Shown: positions 1 to 7,357, counted from the first letter of the stretch. The stretch is DNA of 25,906 nt from Allobrachymonas sp. (GCA_012036375.1 JAAUOI010000005.1:1-25906), one strand, 5' to 3'. The notes: generated from the letters alone by a model not told the origin. Translations and numbers: made by a program.

Positions 1-185
1 TTCGCCGTAATCGACGAAGCAAGCTTCGAGCGAAGGCTCAACGCGGGTGACCACCGCTTTATAAATATTGCCTTTGCGCTGCTCGCGCCCTTCAATCTCA
101 ATCTCGTAATCGAGCAGTTTTTGGCCATCCACAATGGCCAAGCGTTTTCTTCCACTTGCGTGGCATTGATCAGCATGCGTTTCAT
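1..185 (-). CDS. rne: Ribonuclease E, N-terminal fragment (runs off window start; one frameshift)
   Basis: This is the start of RNase E, the endonuclease that initiates mRNA decay and processes rRNA and tRNA precursors. The reverse strand begins MKRMLINATQVEE and, after a one-base correction, continues KRLAIVDGQKLLDYEIEIEG and on to SLEACFVDYGE. This matches the conserved RNase E/G N-terminus leading into the S1 domain. The start is set by an AAGGAG ribosome binding site (reverse strand, 192-197) six bases upstream. The frame breaks at the four-base run 145-148, where one extra base restores the reading, so I treat it as a sequencing error. The gene is divergent from the yefM-yoeB-rluC operon; rne and rluC are divergent neighbours in many proteobacteria. 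Confidence 0.9.
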   Translation of the reverse strand, partial: MKRMLINATQVEENAWPLWMAKNCSITRLRLKGASSAKAIFIKRWSPALSLRSKLASSITA

Positions 186-198
186 GCGTTACTCCTTC

Positions 199-220
199 GC
201 TGCTTTTGTCTGAAAGCAGC
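199..220 (-). promoter_or_regulatory. Hairpin just upstream of the rne ribosome binding site
   Basis: Perfect 8-bp inverted repeat GCTGCTTT / AAAGCAGC (199-206 and 213-220) with a six-base loop. It ends one base from the AAGGAG of rne on the reverse strand. E. coli RNase E is known to autoregulate through hairpins in its 5' UTR; a similar role here is inference from position only. Confidence 0.5.
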
Positions 221-302
221 ACAACATCAACAGGCTCTCAAAGAGCCAAACGATGCCTTGAGCGGAGCTTTGCTGAACGAGAAGGAATTGCCCTGGAGGC
301 AG

Positions 303-337
303 ACAAGTGCGCGAGCAGATTAGCTCGGGCGACTTGT
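303..337 (-). promoter_or_regulatory. Second hairpin in the rne leader
   Basis: Outer arms ACAAGT (303-308) and ACTTGT (332-337) enclose an inner CGAGC / GCTCG pair around the loop AGATTA, giving a long, slightly imperfect stem. It lies about 120 bases upstream of the rne start and is a second candidate structural element of a long rne 5' UTR. Confidence 0.4.
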
Positions 338-409
338 GTGCGCAGGCGCAGGGAAGGTGGTTTTGCGATGAAGTGGGATACGCTCTAGGCTCACCGTGGG
401 TGAGTTAAA

Positions 410-477
410 TGCTATCAAATCAATAGCACTCCGCGCAGATTCTATGCCGGCGAATGCATGAAAAGGCTTCAAAAACG
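410..477 (+). repeat. Dispersed palindromic repeat, copy 1
   Basis: Starts with the stem TGCTAT...ATAGCA (410-428), continues with the core GCACTCCGCGCAGATTCTAT then GCCGGC, and ends in an A-rich tail containing AAAAGGCTT. The same core recurs near 11820, 13747, 16841, 20214 and 22790. This copy lies between the rne leader and yefM, outside any gene. Confidence 0.85.
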
Positions 478-489
478 GCATCAAAAACC

Positions 490-844
490 GCTCCAGCCTC
501 GTCCAAATGCTAACCAACAAGAACATCATCAAACCGTGTTTCCTAAAAGCCGCCAGTTACTTATGCTCATCCTATGAGCGAGGCGCAACTGACCGCCAAG
601 ATTCCAAATGGGTATTCAACAAAAAATTTCCGCTCGCCCAAGATGCTGATTGCGCCGCCGCAGGCTCTGGCCTGCCAACTTGCGCCCCGAAACATCCCGG
701 TGGCATCAACCGCCAATCGCCACTTCTTTTTGCCCTCAAGTCCCTTATCAATCAAAGACTTAAGAACGCTTTGTTCGCGTCAATTGGTATGAAACATTAT
801 AGGTGGGAATTGGGGCTGGCGAGGCCCTGCATTGATCAAATTTC
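490..844. other. Stretch with no convincing gene between repeat copy 1 and yefM
   Basis: Both strands have short open frames here: plus 507-854 and 574-792, minus 567-755. None has a recognisable domain, a good ribosome binding site or a family resemblance I can name. The reverse strand has a TATAAT hexamer at 796-801 without a good -35. The stretch could be a decayed insertion, a very long rne leader, or an unrecognised small RNA or peptide. Confidence 0.4.
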
Positions 845-850
845 TGTACA
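845..850. promoter_or_regulatory. Candidate YefM operator core (TGTACA)
   Basis: TGTACA lies 24 bases upstream of the yefM start, inside a CATTG...CAATG inverted repeat (830-834 and 849-853). The E. coli YefM antitoxin is known to repress its operon by binding palindromes with a TGTACA core. TACAAT (847-852) overlaps it and could be a -10 box, though no good -35 is seen. A single hexamer is weak evidence alone; its position makes it plausible. Confidence 0.5.
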
Positions 851-874
851 ATGATGAATCCAAGGAGCGCCATC

Positions 875-1129
875 ATGGAAGCCATCACCTATTCCGAAGC
901 CCGCAACAATTTGGCCAAGCATATTGATCGCGTGATCAACGATTGCGATTTCACGGTGATCACGCGCCAAAAAGGCGAGGCCACGGTGCTCATGAGTCTG
1001 CGCGAGTTTGAATCTTGGAAGGAAACGCTGTTTTTGCTCAGCGGCAAAAATGGGCCGCGTTTGCTCAAAGCCGTTGACGACATCAAAAATCGCCGCAATT
1101 TACAAAAGCGTGAGTTGATCGACGAATGA
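875..1129 (+). CDS. yefM: YefM-family antitoxin (Phd/YefM fold)
   Basis: Antitoxin of a type II toxin-antitoxin pair; it neutralises YoeB by direct binding and represses its own operon. The 84-residue protein begins MEAITYSEARNNLAKHID, the typical YefM/Phd N-terminal DNA-binding dimer, contains the MSLREFESWKETLFLL segment, and has a charged, probably flexible toxin-binding tail (KNRRNLQKRELIDE). I chose the ATG at 875, not the upstream ATGs at 851 and 854, because AAGGAG at 862-867 sits seven bases before it and family members start MxxITYSEAR. The stop overlaps the toxin start by four bases (ATGA, 1126-1129), the usual arrangement for translational coupling. Confidence 0.92.
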   Translation: MEAITYSEARNNLAKHIDRVINDCDFTVITRQKGEATVLMSLREFESWKETLFLLSGKNGPRLLKAVDDIKNRRNLQKRELIDE

Positions 1130-1380
1130 ACCTTGTCTTTCACCCGCAAGCTTGGGATGATTATGTGGGCTGGCAGCAGGGCGACAAAATGGTGCTGCGC
1201 AAGCTCAACCAACTCATCCGCGACATTCAGCGCGATCCGTTCGACGGCATCGGCAAACCCGAAGCGCTGAAAAATGACCTCTCAAGCTTTTGGTCACGCC
1301 GTATCACCGACGAACACCGCATCGTCTACCGCATCGAGGAAGATGAACTCATCATCGCGCAATGTCGTGGCCACTACTGA
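1126..1380 (+). CDS. yoeB: YoeB-family mRNA endoribonuclease toxin
   Basis: Toxin of the YefM-YoeB pair, a RelE-superfamily ribosome-dependent RNase. Its 84 residues are colinear with E. coli YoeB over the full length. The family's functional residues are present: Glu in KPEALK, the basic WSRRITDEHR segment, and the C-terminal His-Tyr (CRGHY). It should therefore be active when free of antitoxin. It follows yefM by a 4-base overlap, and its 3' end overlaps the start of rluC, so toxin, antitoxin and the pseudouridine synthase appear to share a transcript. Confidence 0.93.
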   Translation: MNLVFHPQAWDDYVGWQQGDKMVLRKLNQLIRDIQRDPFDGIGKPEALKNDLSSFWSRRITDEHRIVYRIEEDELIIAQCRGHY

Positions 1381-2391
1381 AGCCAAGCCACCATCGGCTC
1401 TACAGGCCAACCTGCTCAATATCGACGTAGCCAGCGAAGGCCAGCGCTTGGATAACTTTTTGCTGCGCGTCTGCAAAGGCGTGCCCAAGGCGCATGTGTA
1501 TCGCATCATCCGCTCGGGCGAAGTGCGCATCAACAAAGGGCGGGCGCATGTGGATACGCGGCTTGCGCTAGGCGATGTGGTGCGCGTGCCTCCGATTCGG
1601 TTGACCGATCAAGCCGCGCCAGAAGTTGCGCAACAAAGCGGTCCAGCGCATACGCCGCCGCGTGAGTTTCCAGTGCTCTTTGAAGATGATCATCTGCTCG
1701 CGATTGATAAGCCCGCAGGCGTGGCCGTGCGATGGTGGCTCAGGCGTGAGCTTCGGCGTGATCGAGCAATTGCGTCGCGCGAGGCCGCAAGCAAAAATTT
1801 TTGGAGCTGGTACATCGCCTTGATCGAGACACCAGCGGCATCTTGCTGATTGCCAAACGCCGCAGCGCCCTCACAAATCTGCAAGCCCAGTTCAAAGCGC
1901 GTGAGACGGGTAAAACTTATCTCGCCCTCGTCAAAGGCACATGGCCTGCCAAGCTCAAAGTGATTGATCTGCCGCTGCATAAATACCTCGTCAACGGCGG
2001 CGAGGATGATGGCGAGCGGCGCGTGAAAGTCGTGGACAAAGACGATCCCGATGGGATGCGCTCCATCACGCTTGTCAAAATCGCGAAACACTTCATACTC
2101 CCTCTCCCCCCGGGAGAGGGCAAAGGTGAGGGTGTGCAAGCGCAAGCCAATGCCAGCCTCCTAGAAGTCACCATCAAAACCGGCCGAACCCACCAAATCC
2201 GCGTGCATCTCGCACACCACGGCCATCCGATCATTGGCGACGACAAGTATGGCGATTTCGAGTTGAACAAGACGCTGGTCAAAGCGGGCATGAAGCGAAT
2301 GTATTTGCATGCGTGGAAATTGACTTTCACGCATCCGAATACACAGCAGTTAGTCAATTTACTCAGCGCCTCGCCTTTTGAAAAGCAATAA
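1343..2391 (+). CDS. rluC: 23S rRNA pseudouridine synthase RluC (two frameshifts, in-frame repeat insertion)
   Basis: RluC isomerises uridines 955, 2504 and 2580 of 23S rRNA (E. coli numbering). An N-terminal S4 RNA-binding domain (QRLDNFLLRVCKGVPKAHVY) precedes the catalytic domain with the active-site Asp in HRLDRDTSG and the motif KTGRTHQIRVHLAH. The frame breaks twice: an extra G near 1731 and an extra A in the run 1793-1797. Removing both gives one ORF of about 340-348 residues, including the conserved GGSGVSFGVIEQLR. About 20 residues around PLPPGEGKGEG, between LVKIAK and SLLEVTIKTG, come from a CCCTCTCCC palindrome. The start is uncertain: ATG 1343 or GTG 1367, both inside yoeB. The next gene begins four bases after the stop. 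Confidence 0.88.
2099..2135. repeat. CCCTCTCCC-type palindromic repeat inserted in rluC
   Basis: CCCTCTCCC...GGGAGAGGG followed by GGTGAGGGTG. The other strand reads CCCTCACC...GCCCTCTCCC, the shape of a palindromic repeat I recognise as widespread in intergenic DNA of beta- and gammaproteobacteria. Here it is in frame within rluC and encodes LPLPPGEGKGEGV. Confidence 0.7.
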
Positions 2392-2394
2392 ACC

Positions 2395-3024
2395 ATGCGC
2401 CTGTTGTATCTCCACGGTTTTCGCTCATCGCCGCAATCAGCCAAGGCGCAGATCATGGCTGCGAGGGTAGCGAAGGCGCAGGCCAATGGTGTGGAGATCG
2501 AATGGCATTGCCCGCAATTGCCTCCTTCGCCGTCGGAAGCCTTTGAAATGATTTGGCAATGGGCAAGTTTGCCGCTGCTGGGCAACCCGAAGGCGGTGCA
2601 GCCGCCTTTGGCCATCATGGGCTCTTCTCTGGGCGGCTTTTATGCGGCAGCACTCACGGAGCGGCTGCTGCGCGTGGGTGTGTATGCGCGATGCGTGCTG
2701 CTCAATCCTGCTGTGCACCCCGCTCGCGATTTGGCTGCATTCATTGGGCGCGTGAAAAACTGGCACGCTTCAGACGATAAGTGGGGTGGCTTTGAATTCA
2801 CACAACAGCATGTGCAAGAGCTTCGCGCAATAGAGACGGAAGATTTTTCTCGCCCCGAGCGCTACATGGCGGTCATTGCAAAAGGCGATGAGCTGCTCGA
2901 TTGGCGTGAGATGGTCTCTCGCTATCCTGCGAAAAGCATGCTGCTGCTCGCTCGTGGCGATCATGCATTAACTGGCTTTGAAAAATTCGCCGATCGTGCA
3001 CTCAAGTTTTGCCGCGACAAATAG
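2395..3024 (+). CDS. YqiA-like alpha/beta hydrolase (esterase)
   Basis: A 209-residue alpha/beta-hydrolase of the YqiA/YcfP group, small cytoplasmic esterases of uncertain natural substrate. It starts MRLLYLHGFRSSPQSAKAQ, typical of the family, and has the nucleophile elbow GSSLGG (Ser at about residue 79). A late Asp (GDELLDW) and His (GDHALTGF) complete a plausible triad. There is no signal peptide. It starts four bases after rluC and is followed 20 bases later by a Nudix gene, so it belongs to the same operon. The frame is intact. Confidence 0.82.
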   Translation: MRLLYLHGFRSSPQSAKAQIMAARVAKAQANGVEIEWHCPQLPPSPSEAFEMIWQWASLPLLGNPKAVQPPLAIMGSSLGGFYAAALTERLLRVGVYARCVLLNPAVHPARDLAAFIGRVKNWHASDDKWGGFEFTQQHVQELRAIETEDFSRPERYMAVIAKGDELLDWREMVSRYPAKSMLLLARGDHALTGFEKFADRALKFCRDK

Positions 3025-3044
3025 CGAAAACAATTCCTCAGAAC

Positions 3045-3506
3045 ATGACCAACCACATTCTCCAAGCCGATGGCCACCTGCCGCGCCACGATGCAGCATC
3101 ACCTCAAGACCCGCGCAAGATCGTGGATGTGGCAGTTGGAATTTTGTTGCAAACAGATGGCCGCTTCCTGATGACCACTCGCCCCGAAGGAAAAGTCTAC
3201 GCAGGCTATTGGGAATTCCCGGGCGGAAAGATTGAACGCGGCGAGACGCTCGAAGCAGCGCTGCGCCGTGAATTGCAAGAGGAAATCGGCATCACGATTG
3301 GCGCAGCGCATCCATGGAAAGAGCAAATCGTGGACTATCCGCACGCCCTCGTGCGTTTGCATTTTTGCAAAGTGCAGGTGTGGCAAGGTGAGTTTGAGAT
3401 GCGTGAAGGCCAGCACATGCAATGGCAGCAATTGCCACCCAGCGTGAGCCCTATCTTGCCGGGAGCGATCCCTGTGTTGGAATGGCTTGCAGAAGAACAG
3501 CGGTGA
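3045..3506 (+). CDS. Nudix hydrolase, MutT-like (8-oxo-dGTP diphosphatase type)
   Basis: A 153-residue Nudix protein. The complete Nudix box (GX5EX7REUXEEXGU) is present, from GGKIERGETLEAAL through RRELQEEIGI at about residues 64-87, preceded by the family-typical LMTTRPEGKVYAGYWEFPGG. MutT enzymes hydrolyse oxidised dGTP and prevent A:T to C:G transversions; that substrate is inferred from resemblance. I chose ATG 3045 because the open frame upstream overlaps the hydrolase gene. No clear ribosome binding site precedes it. It is four bases upstream of the CoA-binding gene. Confidence 0.85.
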   Translation: MTNHILQADGHLPRHDAASPQDPRKIVDVAVGILLQTDGRFLMTTRPEGKVYAGYWEFPGGKIERGETLEAALRRELQEEIGITIGAAHPWKEQIVDYPHALVRLHFCKVQVWQGEFEMREGQHMQWQQLPPSVSPILPGAIPVLEWLAEEQR

Positions 3507-3510
3507 GCCA

Positions 3511-3949
3511 ATGAGTGACGAAACGTCTTTTTGCGCCGCATTCTCACAACTTGCCGCACGATTGCCGTCGTGGGTCTGTCTGCGCAACCGAATCGTCCCA
3601 GTTATGGCGTGGCGCTCTACATGCAGGCGCAGGGCTATCGTATCGTGCCCGTGCATCCGCTGTACACCGAAGTTCTTGGCGAAAATGCTATGCCCGCTTG
3701 AGCGATATTCCATTTGTAGTGGACATGGTCAATGTATTTCGCAAATCAGAAGACGTGTTGCCCGTGGCGCATGAAGCTGTGAAGATCGGCGCGAAATGCG
3801 TGTGGCAGCAGTTGGGCATTGAAAACCAAGAGGCGCATACTTTCATCCAACAAGCTGGTATGGACAGCGTGATGAATCGTTGCCTCAAAATTGATCACGC
3901 TATGCTGCTAGGAGTCCGGGCCGAAGTCTTCTGCGGCCCGGACTCCTAG
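3511..3949 (+). CDS. CoA-binding domain protein, YccU-like (two frameshifts)
   Basis: Reconstructed protein of about 146 residues with a Rossmann-like CoA-binding fold: LRRILTTCRTIAVVGLSAQP, then NRPSYGVALYMQAQGYRIVP, VDMVNVFRKSEDVLPVAHEA, VWQQLGIENQEAH and MNRCLKIDHAMLLG. These are hallmarks of the YccU/CoA-binding family; its biochemical role is poorly known. One base is missing near 3521-3524 and another in the A run 3682-3685; both are probably sequencing errors. The last codons run through a 16-bp hairpin, adding about ten residues (VRAEVFCGPDS) to the usual end. The stop TAG overlaps the stop of the convergent M20 gene. Confidence 0.8.
3908..3949. terminator. Perfect 16-bp hairpin at the convergent gene ends
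   Basis: Left arm CTAGGAGTCCGGGCCG (3908-3923) and right arm CGGCCCGGACTCCTAG (3934-3949) are exact reverse complements around a 10-base loop. It lies where the plus operon and the minus phoH-M20 transcript meet, so it probably acts as a bidirectional terminator. It lacks a clear T-run. The outer CTAG of the right arm holds both stop codons. Confidence 0.75.
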
Positions 3950-5281
3950 GCAACGACCGCCATTAGACGCAACGAGGCCAGCGCCATGATCTGCGCTGAC
4001 TGCACCAGCTCATCAATGCCCACATATTCATCGGGCTGATGCGCCAAATCCAAAATGCCCGGACCATAGGCGATCACGTCTTGCAGCTTGCCGGTACGCA
4101 CAATATGCTATTGGTCATACGTGCCGGGGCTGGAAATGTAGCTGGGTTCGCGGCCTAAGACGCGAGCAATTGCGCGAGCTGTGGCATCCACCACCGGCGC
4201 GTCTTTCGGCGTGGCGGTAGGCACGAAGCTCATGATTTCTTTGACGTTGAAATCAAAGCCCGGGCGCGTGCGCTGTAGCTCTTGCAGCATTTCCAAAATC
4301 TCGCGCTTCACGTCTTCAAGTTTCTCCTCCGCAATAAAGCGCCTATCGAGCACCGCGCGGCAGGAATGCGCCACCACGGGCGCAGGTGTATCGGCAATCG
4401 GCCAGCCGCGCGAATCATTCGCATAGCGCTGCTCCACTTGCCCACCATGAATACTGTTAATGTTCAGCGTGGATAGGCGCGCACCCGGCGGCTCCACAGG
4501 CTCTGCCGTGCGCCGCGCAGCCAGCGCAGGCTGCAAGCGCGTCTCCAGCAAAGAATAAACGCGCTCATATGATTGATCGCGCTGTCGCCCAAAACGGCAT
4601 CGAGCCATGCGCGATTCGCCCCTTGGTCTCCACTTCTGCCCAATACACACCGCGATGCCCGAGGCAAATCCGATCCACACCCAGCGGCTCAGGAATGATC
4701 ACATGATGCACACGCGGCTTAGAAAAGTATCCCTTTTCCGCCAGATAGCCGACGCCCGCAAACCCACCCGATTCTTCATCCACCGTGCCGCTGATTTCTA
4801 ACGTGCCGTTAAACGGAATGCCACTGTCAATCAAAGCCTCGCAAGCAATCACGCTAGAGGCCAGCCCACCCTTCATATCGCAAGCCCCACGCCCATACAC
4901 CTTGCCGTCTTTCACCTCGCCGCCAAAGGGCTCAAATGTCCAACCACTCCCCGCTTCCACCACATCAATATGGCTGTTGAAATGCACGCATTCCCCATTA
5001 CCTTGGCCGCCCTTGCCCACATACCGCGCCACCACATTCGTGCGTGGATATGAGTCGCTATCCCCCGGCGCACCCTCCGCGCGGATGTATTCAACGCTGA
5101 AACCTTTTTTCTTCAATCGCTCACCCAAAAACCGCGCACAAGCTTCATAAGCATCGCCCGGCGGATTAATCGTCGGTATACGAATCAGCTCCCGCGTCAG
5201 CGCAGCGACTTCTTCGCGCCGCGATTCAATCGCTTGGAGCAGTTGATCGGCGTGGCTCGCAATCTTCATGCCTGCAAGCAT
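3946..5281 (-). CDS. M20 metallopeptidase/deacylase, ArgE/DapE-like (two frameshifts and one in-frame stop)
   Basis: Zinc-dependent amidohydrolase of the ArgE/DapE/CPG2 group, about 445 residues when repaired. The metal and catalytic motifs are visible: HFNSHIDVV (His, Asp), YGRGACDMKGG (Asp), TVDEESGG (Glu-Glu) and IPEPLG, then the dimerisation segment and PGILDLAHQPDEYVGIDELV near the C-terminus. Whether it acts on acetylornithine, succinyl-diaminopimelate or another acyl amino acid cannot be told. One T is missing at 4591-4594 and another near 4554; both restore conserved sequence. A TAG at 4108-4110 interrupts GTYDQ-x-HIVRTGKL where relatives have a sense codon, usually Lys. The start is ATG 5281 or 5269, 16-28 bases after phoH, indicating cotranscription. 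Confidence 0.8.
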
Positions 5282-5296
5282 ACAACCAAGCGCCGC

Positions 5297-7022
5297 TTAC
5301 AACACTTCACTCGCAAAATCCGCCAGCCGCGAGCGCTCACCGCGCGCCAAAGTGATATGCCCGCCATGCGGCCAACCTTTGAATTTATCGACAGCAAAGG
5401 TCATGCCGCTGGAGCCTTCGGTGAGGTAGGGTGTGTCGATTTGGGCGAGGTTGCCCATACAGACTATTTTGGTACCCGGGCCGGCGCGGGTGATGAGGGT
5501 TTTCATTTGCTTAGGCGTTAAGTTTTGCGCCTCGTCGATGATCACGTACTTGTTCATGAAGGTGCGGCCGCGCATGAAGTTCATGCTTTTGATTTTGATT
5601 TTGGAGCGGATGAGTTCATTGGTGGCGGCGCGGCCCCATTCGCCGGCGTTGCTGGAATCGTTTTTGGTAAGGAATTCCAAGTTGTCGTCGAGTGCGCCCA
5701 TCCACGGGCCCATTTTCTCTTCTTCGGTGCCGGGGAGGAAACCGATGTCTTCGCCGACGCTCACGGTGGCGCGGGTCATGATGATTTCGGTGTAGCGGCG
5801 CTCATCGAGCACTTGGGTGAGGCCAGCGGCCAAGGCCATCAGCGTTTTGCCAGTGCCAGCCGTGCCGGCGAGCGTGACCAAATCCACATCGGGATCCATC
5901 AGCAGATTCATCGCATAGCTTTGCTCGCGGTTGCGCGTGGTGACGCCCCCAGACAGCATTTTTGCCATGGCCATAGTCTTTGAGGGTTTTGAGCACGGCT
6001 GTTTTGCCGCGCAGCTCAGTGACGCGGGCATAGAGCGAAGGCTCGCCGGGCGACTCGAAATAGACGAATTGATTGATCAGCAGCGCGGGAACGATGGGGC
6101 CTTGGATGCGATAAAAGGTGTGGCCGCCGCTTTGCCAGCTTTCCACCGTTTTGCCATGCTTGTCCCAGAAATCATGCGGCAAGGCGAGCGAGCCGGAATA
6201 GAGCAAATCGCCATCTTCCAGCGTTTTGTCGTTTTGATAATCGTCGGTGGGCAAACCGAGGGCGCGGGCTTTGACGCGCATGTTGATGTCTTTGGAGACG
6301 AGCACCACTTCGCGTGGCTTGTGCAGCTCGCCAAGACCAGCGACCACACCTAGAATTTGATTGTCGGCCTTGCCTTGGGGCAGCGCGGCGGGCAGATTGG
6401 ATGAGATGGTTTGCGTTTGGAAAAACAATTTGCCTAAGGCTTCGCGATGGCCTGTGCCATCGAGCTTGAGGCCGTCTTTCATATCAGCGCCTTGCACGGC
6501 GGCGAGCTGATCGAGGGCGCGTGAGATTTGCCGCGCATTACGGGCGACTTCGGTCATGCCTTTTTTATGGCCGTCCAGCTCTTCCAGCACGATCATCGGC
6601 AAATAAATATCGTGCTCTTCAAAGCGGAACAGGCTCATGGGATCATGCAGCAACACATTGGTATCAAGCACGAAGAGCTTGGCGGGCCCGGTTGATTTTT
6701 TGCGGGCTGGCTCGGCAGAAACTTGTTCGCTCTTATTTTGATAGCGTTCTGCGCTGATTTCTTGCCGGCTAGGCATCGATTTGGCTTTAGATTTACCGGA
6801 TACCTCAGAGAGCAAGGCTTGCGTCTCTTCAAGTGCGGCGCTTGCACCTGATGCCTGAGGCAAGGGCTCTTCAAAATCTAAGCTGGTGCTGTTGGCCAGC
6901 GATGTTTCATCAAAGGATGCAGCTTGGGCTTTGTTGCCGCTGCGCTTGCTCCGAGCGGGCGCATCGTAGGCTGCGGGCGAGAGTTGGGCGGCGCGTTGGG
7001 TGGGGGCGGGAGGCAGAGGCAT
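5297..7022 (-). CDS. PIN-PhoH ATPase (PhoH2-type; one frameshift)
   Basis: About 574 residues. After a low-complexity N-terminus (1-110) comes a PIN nuclease domain (about 115-260; FVLDTNVLLHDP, VLEELDGHKKG, VSKDINMRVKA). The C-terminal half is a PhoH P-loop ATPase: Walker A GTAGTGKT at about residue 387 and Walker B YVIIDEAQNLTP, with GRTFMNKY before it. PhoH2 proteins of this build are reported to be RNA helicase/RNases. One extra G in the run 5946-5950 breaks the frame; removing it gives AVWGVTTRNREQSYAMNLL, which is conserved. I chose ATG 7022 over upstream open frame because the upstream part overlaps a putative RNA and terminator. The ribosome binding site is weak. The M20 gene follows. 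Confidence 0.88.
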
Positions 7023-7116
7023 GGTGCAGTGGTCTCTTGGGTGGGGTTGAAAGTAAATATGAATCGGCAGCACAGCGCTCAACCCGGCGCTGCCGCATGC
7101 AAGCCACAGTTTGCCA

Positions 7117-7203
7117 ACAAAAAAGCCACCCAGAGACCTGAGTGGCTGATGCATCGTAAGCTGCGGAGAACAGGGAAACATCCCCTGTTAGTATCAAATT
7201 CAT
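7117..7203 (-). ncRNA. Putative structured RNA or leader upstream of phoH, ending in an intrinsic terminator
   Basis: On the reverse strand, a transcript starting near 7203 would contain hairpin AACAGGG/CCCTGTT (7183-7189 with 7169-7175; loop GAUGUUU). A linker with a GATGCATC palindrome (7148-7155) follows, then a strong terminator (7119-7146). The loop GAUG can pair with CAUC in the linker, suggesting a pseudoknot. It has its own candidate promoter and follows the bcp terminator. It could be a stand-alone small RNA or an attenuator for phoH. I could not assign it to a family; sX9-type RNAs of Xanthomonadaceae/Burkholderiales are one thing to test. Confidence 0.55.
7119..7146 (-). terminator. 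Intrinsic terminator between the putative RNA and phoH
   Basis: On the reverse strand GCCACTCAG-GTCT-CTGGGTGGC forms a 9-bp stem with one G-U pair and a 4-base loop (7125-7146), followed directly by TTTTTT (7119-7124). This is a textbook Rho-independent terminator about 100 bases upstream of the phoH start. Confidence 0.88.
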
Positions 7204-7209
7204 AGCACC

Positions 7210-7238
7210 ACTGTACACAGCGAAATGCGGCCGCGCAA
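7210..7238 (-). promoter_or_regulatory. Candidate sigma70 promoter for the phoH leader
   Basis: On the reverse strand TTGCGC (7233-7238), a 17-base spacer, and TACAGT (7210-7215). The fit is partial (about 3/6 and 4/6), but spacing and position, just after the bcp terminator and just before the structured RNA, are right. Confidence 0.45.
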
Positions 7239-7280
7239 GTGAAATATTTGTGAATTTTTTGGGAATTGTTGCAGCGCTAT

Positions 7281-7315
7281 AAAAAAATGAGCGCTGACAA
7301 GGAGTTAGCGCTCAT
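7281..7315 (-). terminator. Intrinsic terminator of bcp
   Basis: Perfect 9-bp inverted repeat ATGAGCGCT (7287-7295) / AGCGCTCAT (7307-7315) with an 11-base loop. On the reverse strand it runs into seven T residues (7281-7287). It lies about 40 bases downstream of the bcp stop. Confidence 0.92.
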
Positions 7316-7357
7316 TTGAGAAAAATACTGGCGAATTGATTCGCCAAAAAATGACGA

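Noticed and set aside
832..852. TTGATC / TACAAT as the yefM promoter
   Set aside because: The spacing between the hexamers is only nine bases, far too short for a sigma70 promoter; TACAAT alone may still be a -10.
507..854. A 115-codon open frame as a real gene upstream of yefM
   Set aside because: No ribosome binding site, no recognisable domain, and it runs into the yefM operator and leader; overlapping frames of similar length exist on both strands.
7169..7189. Fluoride, manganese or other known riboswitch upstream of phoH
   Set aside because: The GGGGATG...CCC hairpin recalls parts of the fluoride motif, but the conserved core bases and downstream segment do not match, and PhoH/M20 are not typical targets.
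7186..7209. A seventh copy of the dispersed repeat
   Set aside because: GTATCAAATTCATAGCACC resembles the 5' stem of copy 1, but the core and tail are missing; too short to call.
7212..7217. TGTACA overlapping the putative phoH leader promoter as a second YefM site
   Set aside because: A lone hexamer without flanking symmetry is expected by chance in a window this size.
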